From contig DBGCOP010000027.1 of the NCBI GenBank assembly GCA_048360435.1, positions 186,001 through 250,000 of the forward strand: a stretch of DNA of 64,000 bases, written 5' to 3'. A program made the translations under genes and the position numbers. The notes beneath the pieces were generated by a model. That model had not been told where the DNA came from, made no database searches, and was given only the letters and a program-made list of their open reading frames with translations. This DNA is from Limenecus sp048360435. GTDB taxonomy: Bacteria; Cyanobacteriota; Vampirovibrionia; Gastranaerophilales; Gastranaerophilaceae. Below are positions 44,208 through 53,490 of this stretch, piece after piece; the stretch's first letter is position 1; each line of letters begins with the position of its first letter.

Positions 44208-44666
44208 ATGAAAAAAATATTATCTTATTTGTTTTTTGCTGTATTTTTAACAGGAGGCAATTTAGCTATGTCAAAAGACTTAAATCAGCCATTCAATAAG
44301 GGGGAGCTCAATCCTTACAATAAATTTTTTACCGGTACAACATATTTAACAAGACTTGTTGAAAAAGATGATGTTTGGAACTCCTCTATTGCAAATGTAA
44401 CGTTTGATGCGGGAGCAAGAACTAACTGGCATAAGCATTCCGGTGGGCAAATTCTTCTTGTTACAGCCGGAGAGGGACGATATCAGGAAAGAAACGGGAA
44501 AATCAGAATTTTGAAAACAGGTGATGTCATCAAAATCCCACCTTTTGTTGCTCACTGGCATGGTGCTGCTCCAAATAGAGCATTTGCACATATTTCTATT
44601 GAAACAAATCTTCCTACGAATGAAACAACATGGCTTGAGCCTGTAACAGATGAACAGTACAAATAG
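44208..44666 (+). CDS. Exported cupin-domain protein
   Basis: A 152-residue protein with a signal peptide (1-~21) and one cupin barrel. The metal motif reads W-H-K-H-S-G-G-Q-I-L ... E-G-R-Y-Q, and the second motif P-P-F-V-A-H-W-H-G-A. The start is the ATG at 44208 with GGAG 8 bases upstream. Similar cupins travel with carboxymuconolactone decarboxylase-like genes in gut bacteria; the chemistry is not known. Confidence 0.88.
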   Translation: MKKILSYLFFAVFLTGGNLAMSKDLNQPFNKGELNPYNKFFTGTTYLTRLVEKDDVWNSSIANVTFDAGARTNWHKHSGGQILLVTAGEGRYQERNGKIRILKTGDVIKIPPFVAHWHGAAPNRAFAHISIETNLPTNETTWLEPVTDEQYK

Positions 44667-44676
44667 GCGTTCATAA

Positions 44677-45504
44677 ATGAAAAGGCTATTTATATTAACA
44701 TTAATAATTGCTCAGTTTTTTGTATGTGCTTATGCAATGTCAAAAGAGGATAAAAATATGACAAGAATTGAAATTTGTAAAAAGAATTATAATATACTTT
44801 TTGGAGGTGAAGCTTTAACAAATACCGGAAATGACCCGGAAATGATGAATATACTCCAAAAATACATTTTTGGAGAAGTTTTTACAGTGGGAAATCTTGA
44901 CATTAAAACAAGAGAAATGATTACTGTTACTTCACTGACCGTACAGCAGACACTTCCTCAATTAAAAGCTCACATGAATGCGGCACTAAATGTGGGAGTA
45001 ACTCCTATCGAGCTGAGAGAGACGATATATCAGTGTGCTCCACTTATAGGTTTTCCGAAAACGTTAAATGCACTTGTTGTTTTAAATGAAGTATTTGACG
45101 AAAGAGGGGTAAAAACGCCACTGGAAAGTACGGCTGTTGTTGATGAATCACAACGCTATGACAAAGGTCTGGCTATTCAAAAAACGCTTTATGGCAATGA
45201 AATAAAAGAATCAATGAAAGGCCTTCCTGATAATATGGGAGATGATGTAGCAAGGTTTTTAACAGAAGTTTGTTTTGGTGATTTTTATACAAGAGAAGGT
45301 TTGGATTTAAAAACCAGAGAAATTCTCATATTGAGTATTCTTGTCACAACAGGAAATCGTGAAGCATTAAAAAGTCATATTAAAGGAAATCTTAAGGCGG
45401 GCAATTCTAAAGAAACTATTGTGGCTGCAATTATTCAGTGTCTTCCTTATGTGGGATTTCCAAATACCCTGGATTCATTAAAACTTGTTAAAGAAAGTAA
45501 ATAA
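44677..45504 (+). CDS. Exported protein with two carboxymuconolactone decarboxylase-like domains
   Basis: A 275-residue protein with a signal peptide (1-~20, F-V-C-A-Y-A). It has two CMD domains (~60-145 and ~180-270), each with K-T-R-E and the core E-T-I-x-Q-C / I-I-Q-C-x-P-x-x-G-F-P. The peroxidatic C-x-x-C of AhpD is missing, so it is the decarboxylase-like type. The secreted location is unusual for this otherwise cytosolic family. Last gene of the LysR-linked operon, followed by a terminator. Confidence 0.88.
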   Translation: MKRLFILTLIIAQFFVCAYAMSKEDKNMTRIEICKKNYNILFGGEALTNTGNDPEMMNILQKYIFGEVFTVGNLDIKTREMITVTSLTVQQTLPQLKAHMNAALNVGVTPIELRETIYQCAPLIGFPKTLNALVVLNEVFDERGVKTPLESTAVVDESQRYDKGLAIQKTLYGNEIKESMKGLPDNMGDDVARFLTEVCFGDFYTREGLDLKTREILILSILVTTGNREALKSHIKGNLKAGNSKETIVAAIIQCLPYVGFPNTLDSLKLVKESK

Positions 45505-45505
45505 G

Positions 45506-45533
45506 AATCCAACCATTAGGTTGGATTTTTTTA
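45506..45533 (+). terminator. Terminator of the hydrolase-cupin-CMD operon
   Basis: Stem AATCCAACC/GGTTGGATT with a 4-base loop, then a T-run, 2 bases after the stop. Confidence 0.92.
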
Positions 45534-45625
45534 TGGTCTGAACCTTTCGTTCTTTTTATATTTTGTGCAATTTTTGTGACATAACTTTAAAGTGATGATA
45601 GAAAATCTTCATTTTAAACTGTGTT

Positions 45626-46483
45626 TTAGACTTCACCATGTTTTTTTGTATAGTTTACAAAGAATTCACTCATTTCTGCATCTCTGAAATTTACAATGTC
45701 GCTTTTTCCTGTGTCTAATGCTCTTAATTTGTTTATGTCGTCAGCATTTATTTCAAAATCAAAAATATTAAAGTTTTCAGCCATTCTGTCTTTGTGTGTT
45801 GATTTTGGGATAACTATAATATTTTCCTGTGTTAAAAATTTCAAAGCAACTTGGGCCGCACTTTTATTATATTTTTCAGAAAGTTCAACTAAAGTTTTAT
45901 TATTGAAAATTTTATCTATTCCATGGGCTAAAGGGCCCCAAGACATAAGTTGAGCATCATATTTATTGAGCCATTTACGTTCTTCTTTTTGTTGGAAGAA
46001 AACATGCGTTTCAAGCTGCATAACCATTGGCTTTATTTCAACCCAAGAAGCAATATCAACATATCTGTCCGGCATAAAGTTTGAAAGTCCGATTGCTTTT
46101 AACTTATCTTCTTTATACGCTCGTTCCATTGCACGATAGGTTCCATAATAATCATTGTAACATTGGTGTATTAACATTAAATCAATATACTCGGTTTGTA
46201 GTTTATCTAAAGATTTTAAAATTGAGTCATAGGCTTTTTTTTCACCCGCATTTGTTACCCAAATTTTAGATACTAAAAATAAGTCTTCTCTTTTAATTTT
46301 TGATTTTGTCCATGCAGAACCAACGCCTTCTTCATTGTAATAGGCTTGTGCTGTATCGATCATTCTATAACCAACTTCAAGTGCATCAGTTACACATCTT
46401 TCGCATTCTTTGGGTTCAACAAGATAAACACCATAGCCTAAAATTGGCATTTCAAGTCCGTTGTTAAGTTTTACTGTCTTCAT
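45626..46483 (-). CDS. Aldo/keto reductase (2,5-diketogluconate reductase-like)
   Basis: A 285-residue NADPH-dependent aldo/keto reductase. The barrel signature is present: G-Y-R-M-I-D-T-A-Q-A-Y-Y-N-E with catalytic Asp and Tyr, K in L-V-S-K-I-W, H in M-L-I-H-Q-C, and I-G-L-S-N-F and I-P-K-S-T-H-K-D-R for cofactor. Third gene of the TetR-led operon, 29 bases after the other reductase. Substrate unknown. Confidence 0.93.
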   Translation of the reverse strand: MKTVKLNNGLEMPILGYGVYLVEPKECERCVTDALEVGYRMIDTAQAYYNEEGVGSAWTKSKIKREDLFLVSKIWVTNAGEKKAYDSILKSLDKLQTEYIDLMLIHQCYNDYYGTYRAMERAYKEDKLKAIGLSNFMPDRYVDIASWVEIKPMVMQLETHVFFQQKEERKWLNKYDAQLMSWGPLAHGIDKIFNNKTLVELSEKYNKSAAQVALKFLTQENIIVIPKSTHKDRMAENFNIFDFEINADDINKLRALDTGKSDIVNFRDAEMSEFFVNYTKKHGEV

Positions 46484-46512
46484 ATATAAACCTCTTTATG
46501 TTAATTTCTGTT

Positions 46513-47517
46513 TTACGACTTTACTATCGTAGCGACAGTTCCAAGTTTTTGAATATCACTATCTTTTCTGTCACCATAAATTTTGATTTTACTTAATTTT
46601 TCTTCAATTTTATTGAATTCTTCATCAGTAAACTCAATATTTACAGCCCCAAAATTCTCAGCCATTCTTTCATCTTTTCTCATCCCTGGAATTGGAACAA
46701 TAAAAGGTTTTTTATGTAATATCCAAGCGAGAGCAATTTGAGCAGCAGTTGTATTTTTTGAAAGTGCAAAATCATTTAATAAATCCAGCAAGGGTTGATT
46801 CTTTTCAACATTTTCAGGTGCAAAACGAGTTATTACTCTTCGAACATCATCGCCTTTATATTCGGTATTTTTATTATATTTTCCTGATAAAAACCCACTT
46901 GCCATAGGAGAATATGCAACAAATCCAATATTATTATGTTCGCAGAAATTAAAAAATTCTTTTTCTGAAGCTCTATTCATTATCGAATATTCATTTTGGA
47001 TAGCAGATAGCGGAGTTATTGCATGAGCCTTTTGGGCTTGTTCAATTGAGGGTTCTGATTGTCCCCAGCCTCTGATTTTTCCTTCAGCAATCAATTCTCC
47101 CATCCACATAGCCATTTCTTCTACATTACTATCAATAGGGACTCTATGTTCATAATAAAGGTCGATATAATCGGTTTGAAGTCTCTTTAATGAGCCTTCA
47201 ACTGCCATTCTTAGACCTTTTCTTGATAATTTGCCTTCTGCTATTTCTTGTCCAGGGAGTGTTTTAGGCATATATTTGGTTGATAAAATAATTTTATCTC
47301 TGAATGGTTTAATGGCTTTGCCTACCAAAATTTCATTTGCAAAAGTTGCGTAAACTTCTGCTGTATCAAATAAAGTGCACCCATATTCATTATAGGCTTT
47401 TTGCATTAATCTGATAGATTCATCTTCACTTGGTATTTGCCCGTACCCATGAGAAAAACCCATACAACCTATGCCAATAGAAGACACTTCAAGATTTCTT
47501 AACTTTCTTATTTTCAT
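46513..47517 (-). CDS. Aldo/keto reductase (YakC/AKR13-like)
   Basis: A 334-residue aldo/keto reductase of the longer type. It has F-D-T-A-E-V-Y (catalytic Asp, Tyr), S-T-K-Y, Y-Y-E-H-R and the cofactor motif P-I-P-G-M-R-K-D. S-x-M-G-F-S-H-G-Y-G near the start is typical of this branch. It follows the TetR gene by 10 bases. It and the next reductase (a different branch) may detoxify aldehydes or ketones sensed by the TetR protein. Confidence 0.93.
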   Translation of the reverse strand: MKIRKLRNLEVSSIGIGCMGFSHGYGQIPSEDESIRLMQKAYNEYGCTLFDTAEVYATFANEILVGKAIKPFRDKIILSTKYMPKTLPGQEIAEGKLSRKGLRMAVEGSLKRLQTDYIDLYYEHRVPIDSNVEEMAMWMGELIAEGKIRGWGQSEPSIEQAQKAHAITPLSAIQNEYSIMNRASEKEFFNFCEHNNIGFVAYSPMASGFLSGKYNKNTEYKGDDVRRVITRFAPENVEKNQPLLDLLNDFALSKNTTAAQIALAWILHKKPFIVPIPGMRKDERMAENFGAVNIEFTDEEFNKIEEKLSKIKIYGDRKDSDIQKLGTVATIVKS

Positions 47518-47527
47518 AAAATTCTCC

Positions 47528-48130
47528 TTAAATTAAGTATTCCTTCAATATTGACTTTAATTGCAGTTCACAAAATTTGTTGCTCCACTCTAATGGTTCA
47601 AATTCACAATCGGACATACACCAGCAAGTCATCATTCCGTATAATTGGCTGATTATTAGGTGTGTCAAAAGTTCAACAGGCGTATTTTGCTTTAATTCGG
47701 AGTTTTGCACAGCGTTTACTAAAATTTCTTTTAGCATCTCAAAGTCATAAAACCACTTTTGGCTATCTTGGCTATTTTTGGTGTTGTTCGGATCAATGAC
47801 AGATTTTATCCATTCACGGCATATATTTATTCCCGATGTTTCAACACACTCCATAAATCGATAAAAATAATGCGTTAATTTATCAATTAAATTTGTATTT
47901 TGCATTTTTTTTAATTCATCTGCAATCTCTTTAAAAGGGTATCTTGAATATTCGGCTATAATATCTTCTTTACGTTTAAAATAAACATAGAAAGTTCCTT
48001 TTGCAACTCCAGCTTCTTTTGTGATTTCTTCAACATTTATTGAATTAAGTCCGTTTTTTTTAAGTAGTTTTAAAGCCGCTTTTATGAGTTTTTTCTTTGT
48101 ATTTTCTGCTGATTGTTGACGTTTGTTCAT
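47528..48130 (-). CDS. TetR/AcrR-family transcriptional regulator
   Basis: A 200-residue regulator with the TetR DNA-binding domain at residues 10-58 (K-K-L-I-K-A-A-L-K-L-L ... I-T-K-E-A-G-V-A-K-G-T-F-Y-V-Y-F-K-R-K-E-D) and a variable ligand domain. It heads the operon with two aldo/keto reductases. A 35-base palindrome starts 35 bases upstream of its ATG, so it likely represses its own operon. Confidence 0.94.
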   Translation of the reverse strand: MNKRQQSAENTKKKLIKAALKLLKKNGLNSINVEEITKEAGVAKGTFYVYFKRKEDIIAEYSRYPFKEIADELKKMQNTNLIDKLTHYFYRFMECVETSGINICREWIKSVIDPNNTKNSQDSQKWFYDFEMLKEILVNAVQNSELKQNTPVELLTHLIISQLYGMMTCWCMSDCEFEPLEWSNKFCELQLKSILKEYLI

Positions 48131-48164
48131 GTCTATATGCTCCTTACGAATTTATCATGTAATA

Positions 48165-48199
48165 TTGTTGACCAAAAGTCAATGACCTTTGGTCAACAA
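48165..48199. promoter_or_regulatory. TetR-type operator
   Basis: Perfect 12-bp arms TTGTTGACCAAA (48165-48176) and TTTGGTCAACAA (48188-48199) with 11 bases between. The repeat contains TTGAC-N5-GTCAA and TGACC-N3-GGTCA sub-sites, which could hold two dimers. Confidence 0.85.
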
Positions 48200-48210
48200 A
48201 TATCAAATAA

Positions 48211-48237
48211 AAAAAGAAGCCGTTTAGGCTTCTTTTT
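48211..48237 (-). terminator. Terminator of tRNA-Asp
   Basis: Stem AAAAAGAAGCC/GGCTTCTTTTT with a 5-base loop, just past the tRNA 3' end and before the TetR operator. Confidence 0.9.
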
Positions 48238-48239
48238 AA

Positions 48240-48316
48240 TGGCGGGACTGACGAGGCTCGAACTCGCGACCTCCTGCGTGACAGGCAGGCACTCTAACCA
48301 ACTGAGCTACAATCCC
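48240..48316 (-). tRNA. tRNA-Asp (anticodon GTC), CCA encoded
   Basis: Minus-strand cloverleaf of 77 bases. The acceptor is GGGATTG/CAGTCCC, the D-arm reads AGCTCAGTTGGTTAG, the anticodon arm CCTGCCTGTCACGCAGG carries GTC, and the T-arm contains GTTCGAG. The 3' CCA is in the DNA. A terminator hairpin follows immediately. Confidence 0.97.
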
Positions 48317-48479
48317 ATTTTTTATTTAATTTTCATTTGGAACATGTCCGTAAAAAAATTATAATATGCTGAATTTTTATTTTCAATATCTTTTAAAGAA
48401 AAAATTTATTTTGTTGTCAATAATATGTCAAACCCTTATAATTTTATTAATATCTGTATATTTATAATTGGAGTTATTT

Positions 48480-49283
48480 ATGAAAAAGATCGTGTTTTAT
48501 GCTTTACTTACACTTATTTTCATTTCTGCACCTGTTTATGCTGCTCAATCTGTAAAAGTTAGTGCATTGACACCATTCAATTCGTTGCGCCCTGTTACAA
48601 CAATGAAGGTCATGACATTAGAACGTGTAGAATTTAAAAACGGTATTGTTTTTGAAGATGGTACTGTTATATATGGTGAGGTATTTGATGTAAAACAGCC
48701 TAAAAGAGCAAAGCTAAATGCATCTTTCAAGTTCAGACCAACCTCATATACTTACAATGGAAGAACTTATAAAATAGATGATCCTGAATTTATTGCAAAA
48801 TATGCGCAATACAAAGAACTTGATAAAGCTGGATTGGCTACCTCTGCGGCAACAACTGCTGGTGGGCTTATTTTTCATATACCTTTACTTTCAGAAGGTG
48901 TTTCTCTTGTTAAAGGCATGTGGAAAAATAACGAAAATAATAGATTAAAATCAGGTGTAAAACAGGTTTGGGATGATTCTTTCTTTTCTTATGTGGAAGA
49001 GGGGAATGATGTTGTTATAAATAAAGATACAATGTTTATTTTGAAATTTAAATCTTCTGATTCTGAGGATTTGGATTCACCGCCAGCAAATAATGTTACG
49101 CCTGTTGAAAAAACTTCGGCGGAAAGTGTACCTGATACAAACGGGAATGTTGTTAACGTGAATAGTGTTACTCCTGTGCCGGTTGAGTCGGAAACAAAAA
49201 GTGCTCCCATAAAAACAGTGCATCCCGAAGAAGTTTTACTTGAAGTTGAAAATGCTCAAAATAAAACTTTGAATATTAAATAA
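48480..49283 (+). CDS. Exported protein of unknown function with a beta-rich core
   Basis: A 267-residue protein. Signal peptide 1-~21 (M-K-K-I-V-F ... V-Y-A-A). The core has E-D-G-T-V-I-Y-G-E-V-F-D-V-K-Q-P-K-R, then an Ala/Gly-rich hydrophobic segment (A-A-T-T-A-G-G-L-I-F) and V-V-I-N-K-D-T-M-F-I-L-K. The layout is close to the C-terminal half of the SLH protein at 53.5 kb. The tail is Pro/Thr/Val-rich and unstructured. ATG 48480 has GGAG 6 bases upstream. Not recognised as a named family. Confidence 0.7.
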   Translation: MKKIVFYALLTLIFISAPVYAAQSVKVSALTPFNSLRPVTTMKVMTLERVEFKNGIVFEDGTVIYGEVFDVKQPKRAKLNASFKFRPTSYTYNGRTYKIDDPEFIAKYAQYKELDKAGLATSAATTAGGLIFHIPLLSEGVSLVKGMWKNNENNRLKSGVKQVWDDSFFSYVEEGNDVVINKDTMFILKFKSSDSEDLDSPPANNVTPVEKTSAESVPDTNGNVVNVNSVTPVPVESETKSAPIKTVHPEEVLLEVENAQNKTLNIK

Positions 49284-49301
49284 AGAATAACAAATTTATA
49301 T

Positions 49302-52259
49302 TTATGATCCCAGAGAGAAAATTTTGTAAATCTCTTCGTCAGAAAGTTCTGTGATGATTTTTTCGCCTTCAAAGACGGCAACATTTGCCAGGTCTTTTTT
49401 GTTGTTTATCATTTCGTCAATTTTTTCTTCAAAAGTGCCGAGTGTGATAAACCTGTGAACCATAACATTTTTGTCCTGACCTATACGATATGTTCTATCA
49501 GTTGCCTGATCTTCAACAGCAGGATTCCACCACAAATCATAATGGATTACATTTGTTGCCGCAGTAAGGTTAAGACCTGTTCCGCCGGCTTTGAGGGACA
49601 GAATCATTACGTTTGAGTCTTTTTTGTCCTGAAAATCTTTTATCAGTTCTTCTCTTTGTGTCCTATTTAATGAACCATGGAAAAACAGAGGGTTAATGTT
49701 AAGTTCATCATTCAAAATTGTAGAAAGAATATTTCCCATTTCTTTATATTGAGTGAATATTAATGTTTTTTCATCATTTTCAAGAATTTGTTTCACAATT
49801 GAAACCAACTGATCTGCTTTACCGGAAACATCTTTTGAAATATCACCTGCTTTTAAATATTGATAGGGATGATTACATATTTGTTTCAAAGCCGTAATAA
49901 GCTTGAAAATCATGCCTCTCCTGTTGATTCCGTTCAATTTTGAAATATCCGACATAAGGTTGTCTAATACACTCTGATATAACGCCGCTTGTGTTTTTGT
50001 TAAATAGCAGTATTCGTTTAAAACTACTTTATCCGGTAAATCCGAGATAATTGATTTATCTGTCTTAAGTCTTCTGAGAATAAAAGGAGAAATGGTCAGT
50101 CTCAATTTTTCTGCACGATTGGTCTGCTTAAATTTTTCAATAGGAATTGCATATCCTTTTTGAAAATCTCTTATTGTTCCAAGATAGCCTCTGTTTATAA
50201 AGTCAAAAATACTCCATAGTTCAGTGAGTTTGTTTTCAACCGGAGTACCGGTCATTGCAATTTTTGTATCGGCTTTAATTTGTTTTACTGCCTGCGTTTG
50301 TGAAGTATCAGGGTTTTTAATGTTTTGAGCTTCATCAATTATGAGCATTGACCATTTTTGTTTTTTAATTTTTTCTATGTCAATTCTTAAAATTGCATAA
50401 GTCGTGATAATAATATCAGCTTTTGTGTCTAATTCCCTGTCTATGCCATGGTAAACCGAAGTTTTCAAAATTGGAGCAAAGTTTTTTATTTCTTTAACCC
50501 AGTTACCGAGCAATGTTGTCGGGCAAACAACAAGTGCAGGTTGTTTCAAAGCTCCTGTTTCTTTTTGTTTAAGAATAAAACTGATAACCTGAATTGTTTT
50601 TCCAAGTCCCATATCATCAGCCATACAACAGCCAAAACCTTTTTTTATATTTGTATGCAGCCATTTGAAACCTCTTTCCTGATATGGTCTTAGAACTCCT
50701 TTGAGGCTTTCGGGCGGAGGAACATCTTCTGTTTTTGTAAGGTCTTTTAGTATATTGGCAAATGCTTCGTCATAATCAAAATCATAGTCATCCATTTGAG
50801 ATGATAATGCGGCATGGAGAATTTCCATTTTATTTTTGTCTGTAATTTTAGGGTTTTTAACTTTTTCGATAAGCTTTGCATTTTCTTCTTTGTCAATTAA
50901 TACATAATTGTCTTTATATTTTATTAAACCCTGAGCATCTTTTGTAAGTTCCTCATATTCTTCAACAGTGAGTTTGTCATCACCGATTGCAATAGTGTAT
51001 GAAAATTCAAATAAATCATTTAACGCTGAGTTTGAGGCTCCGTTTGATGTAATTATGTCTCTAAGTTCAGCCATACGTGCTGTTTTTACACGTGCATTTA
51101 TAGAAGCTCTCGGTGTTACAATGTTGTCAATTCCTTCAGGAAGAATAACGTCAATAGATGCTTTTTGAAGGTAATAAGAAATTTGTGCAATAATTTTATA
51201 AACTTCATTGAGATTCATATTGAGTTCAAACTGGTGATCTTCACTAAAGAAGTCTTCTAATTCGGGATAATATCTGGCAACATAGGTAAGCTGCTTTTCT
51301 ATGAGATCAACAATTTCTTGGTTTGTATAATTTTCAAAATGACTTGTTTCTGCGTAAATCTCTTCTATTCTGTATTTTTCATTTGTATGTTTATTTTTTA
51401 CATTAATTTTGAGCTGATAATCTTCATCTGTTATTTTTAAAATTTCGAATTCCGGCAAGATATTATATTTTCCAATATAAATTTCATCAAGCCATTCGGA
51501 TATGCCAATTGCCAAATCTAGGCTTCTGAAATATCTTTTGTTTGATGCTTCTTTAATAAAGTATACAGCTGATTTTGCATCTTTGAATTTTGTTGATTTT
51601 ATATGCAGAAACTTAAAAATTACAAAATTTAGATAGCTGTCAATGAGTTTGTTTATATCATATTTTGTTGTGTCTGTTATAAAATCCAGAGGCAACAGTT
51701 TTTTTAAATCATTTAATGCAAGAGTTACATCTTTGCTGTTTTTGTATATTTCATATTTTATTTGGAAAACATTTTCGGTATATTTTACGACTGGTATGAA
51801 ATGTAATTTTTCGACAATTTTCATTATCGTATAGGTAAATTTGTTTAAATAATTAAAGCTGTCTGTTCCATCTTCAAAATTGAGAATTTCATTAAAACTG
51901 GAAAAATAATCCCAGATTATATCCTGTTTGATAACATAGCCTATCATTTCTTTAGGTGAGCCATCAACCTTGATTTCTTTGATTTCTGAACGGAATCTGA
52001 ATAAGGAACCTTTTGATTTTGCATAAAAGTCAAAGTTGTTTGTTGGTGTAACAAAAAAATCACCGTTTTCAAGAAGATAAAAATGTGTCCCTCTCAACGG
52101 TGTATTTTTGCCTACAAATGCATCTTCAAATTCATCTTCAAAAAGCTGATATATAGTACTCAATTGAAGACGAAAATCTTTATTTTCCATTCCAACAGGA
52201 TTTTCTGTCAGATTGAGAAAGAGTTCATCTATATTGTTTTTCTTTATATTAAGGCTCAT
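49302..52259 (-). CDS. SNF2-family DNA helicase/ATPase
   Basis: A 985-residue protein with an unrecognised ~530-residue N-terminal region and a C-terminal SNF2 motor: D-D-M-G-L-G-K-T (Walker A), D-E-A-Q (Walker B), T-G-T-P-V-E-N, then the helicase C domain with S-L-K-A-G-G-T-G-L-N-L and the Q-A-x-D-R-x-Y-R-I-G-Q arginine finger. SNF2 proteins use ATP to move along double-stranded DNA; bacterial ones are linked to RNA polymerase recycling (RapA), repair or defence. No restriction or defence partner lies next to it. An upstream TTG start is possible, but ATG 52259 is preferred. Confidence 0.92.
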   Translation of the reverse strand: MSLNIKKNNIDELFLNLTENPVGMENKDFRLQLSTIYQLFEDEFEDAFVGKNTPLRGTHFYLLENGDFFVTPTNNFDFYAKSKGSLFRFRSEIKEIKVDGSPKEMIGYVIKQDIIWDYFSSFNEILNFEDGTDSFNYLNKFTYTIMKIVEKLHFIPVVKYTENVFQIKYEIYKNSKDVTLALNDLKKLLPLDFITDTTKYDINKLIDSYLNFVIFKFLHIKSTKFKDAKSAVYFIKEASNKRYFRSLDLAIGISEWLDEIYIGKYNILPEFEILKITDEDYQLKINVKNKHTNEKYRIEEIYAETSHFENYTNQEIVDLIEKQLTYVARYYPELEDFFSEDHQFELNMNLNEVYKIIAQISYYLQKASIDVILPEGIDNIVTPRASINARVKTARMAELRDIITSNGASNSALNDLFEFSYTIAIGDDKLTVEEYEELTKDAQGLIKYKDNYVLIDKEENAKLIEKVKNPKITDKNKMEILHAALSSQMDDYDFDYDEAFANILKDLTKTEDVPPPESLKGVLRPYQERGFKWLHTNIKKGFGCCMADDMGLGKTIQVISFILKQKETGALKQPALVVCPTTLLGNWVKEIKNFAPILKTSVYHGIDRELDTKADIIITTYAILRIDIEKIKKQKWSMLIIDEAQNIKNPDTSQTQAVKQIKADTKIAMTGTPVENKLTELWSIFDFINRGYLGTIRDFQKGYAIPIEKFKQTNRAEKLRLTISPFILRRLKTDKSIISDLPDKVVLNEYCYLTKTQAALYQSVLDNLMSDISKLNGINRRGMIFKLITALKQICNHPYQYLKAGDISKDVSGKADQLVSIVKQILENDEKTLIFTQYKEMGNILSTILNDELNINPLFFHGSLNRTQREELIKDFQDKKDSNVMILSLKAGGTGLNLTAATNVIHYDLWWNPAVEDQATDRTYRIGQDKNVMVHRFITLGTFEEKIDEMINNKKDLANVAVFEGEKIITELSDEEIYKIFSLGS

Positions 52260-52342
52260 AATTTCGATTTCCGTCAATGTTTCCGCTTCTTCTATCAAGG
52301 AGAAATTATATCAAAAAATCGAAAGAAAATAAAATATAGATT

Positions 52343-53314
52343 TTATTTGACAAAATTTTCGATAAAGTTTAGAGAAATATCTATTTTTTCTTTGTTTATT
52401 TCATGATCTTTGTCAAAAAGTTCAGTGTAATAAATATTCTTTTTGTTTCTGTTTTTTTTATATAGCTTTCTCGCATATTCCACAGGAATAGTTTCATCAC
52501 CTTTGTTGTGTAGAAGAAAAACAGGAGCTGAGATATTTTCGAGTGCTTTTTCATTATCAAATTTGTTTTTCAGAGGAATAAGACCAGAAGGAAAGTTTTT
52601 TATGGTTCTTTTTATAATTTCAGGCATTTTTAAGTTGTTTGCTATGTTTTTTGCCATGTCTGCCGCTTTTGAAAAGGGGTTAATTAAGACAGTAAAAGCT
52701 GTTTGGTACTTTGATGAAAAGTCACAAGCAACTCCTGTGCCCATTGAATGACCTATGATACCTATGTTTTGCGGTTGTATACCTTTATATCTCAGGTAGT
52801 CATATACAGCTGTGATATCAAGCAGTGCTCCTTTTTGTGTAAAGTAACCACTGCTTTGGCCTCTGCCTCTATAATTGAAAGCAGCTACACCATAGCCTTT
52901 TTTCAATATTTCTTTGTATGCTTTTTGAAGGTTTATTGTGCTTTTTTCACTGCTTATGCCTTCGCAAAAAATTATATATTTATTCTTGTTTTCAGGGTTT
53001 ATATCCCAGGCATCAATTGTGACAAAATCCTTTGTTATCAGTCTTTTGGGACTGATTCTGTTATGCAGCTCTGGAATTATCAGTGAACACGTGTCTTTTG
53101 CATATTCTGATTGCGTTTCATAGAAAATTTTTTCATATTGTATAACAGTATAAAGTCCGATAAGAAAATTAAAAATTTTTTTTAATATATTTTCTTTTTT
53201 CAAGATTTGTTTTCTTGTCTTTTCAAGAAGTTTTATAAGATGTGATTTTTTTATTTGGCTTTCAAAATAATTTTTTTTGTTTAGGTCATTAATGCAGTCT
53301 TTTACTGTAAACAT
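52343..53314 (-). CDS. Alpha/beta hydrolase (serine aminopeptidase S33-like)
   Basis: A 323-residue hydrolase. It has F-N-Y-R-G-R-G-Q-S-S-G, the nucleophile elbow G-H-S-M-G-T-G near residue 190, D in K-G-D-E-T-I-P and H in D-K-D-H-E-I-N. The N-terminal 60 residues are basic with a short hydrophobic stretch (~45-58) that may bind the membrane. GAGGA lies 7 bases before ATG. Monoacylglycerol lipase or esterase activity is likely; substrate unknown. Confidence 0.85.
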   Translation of the reverse strand: MFTVKDCINDLNKKNYFESQIKKSHLIKLLEKTRKQILKKENILKKIFNFLIGLYTVIQYEKIFYETQSEYAKDTCSLIIPELHNRISPKRLITKDFVTIDAWDINPENKNKYIIFCEGISSEKSTINLQKAYKEILKKGYGVAAFNYRGRGQSSGYFTQKGALLDITAVYDYLRYKGIQPQNIGIIGHSMGTGVACDFSSKYQTAFTVLINPFSKAADMAKNIANNLKMPEIIKRTIKNFPSGLIPLKNKFDNEKALENISAPVFLLHNKGDETIPVEYARKLYKKNRNKKNIYYTELFDKDHEINKEKIDISLNFIENFVK

Positions 53315-53490
53315 AATATTGTCCTCAATTTATAAATTTGTTGACAACAATGTATACTACATTTCAAAAAAAAAACACTTAATGTTTAATATTAGAGCTT
53401 GACTATAACAGATTAAAATTGATAAAATTATCAAAAAGTTTTCTGGAATGGAAAATAGATCTCAGAGGTAGTTAAAATTAGGAGACAGTT

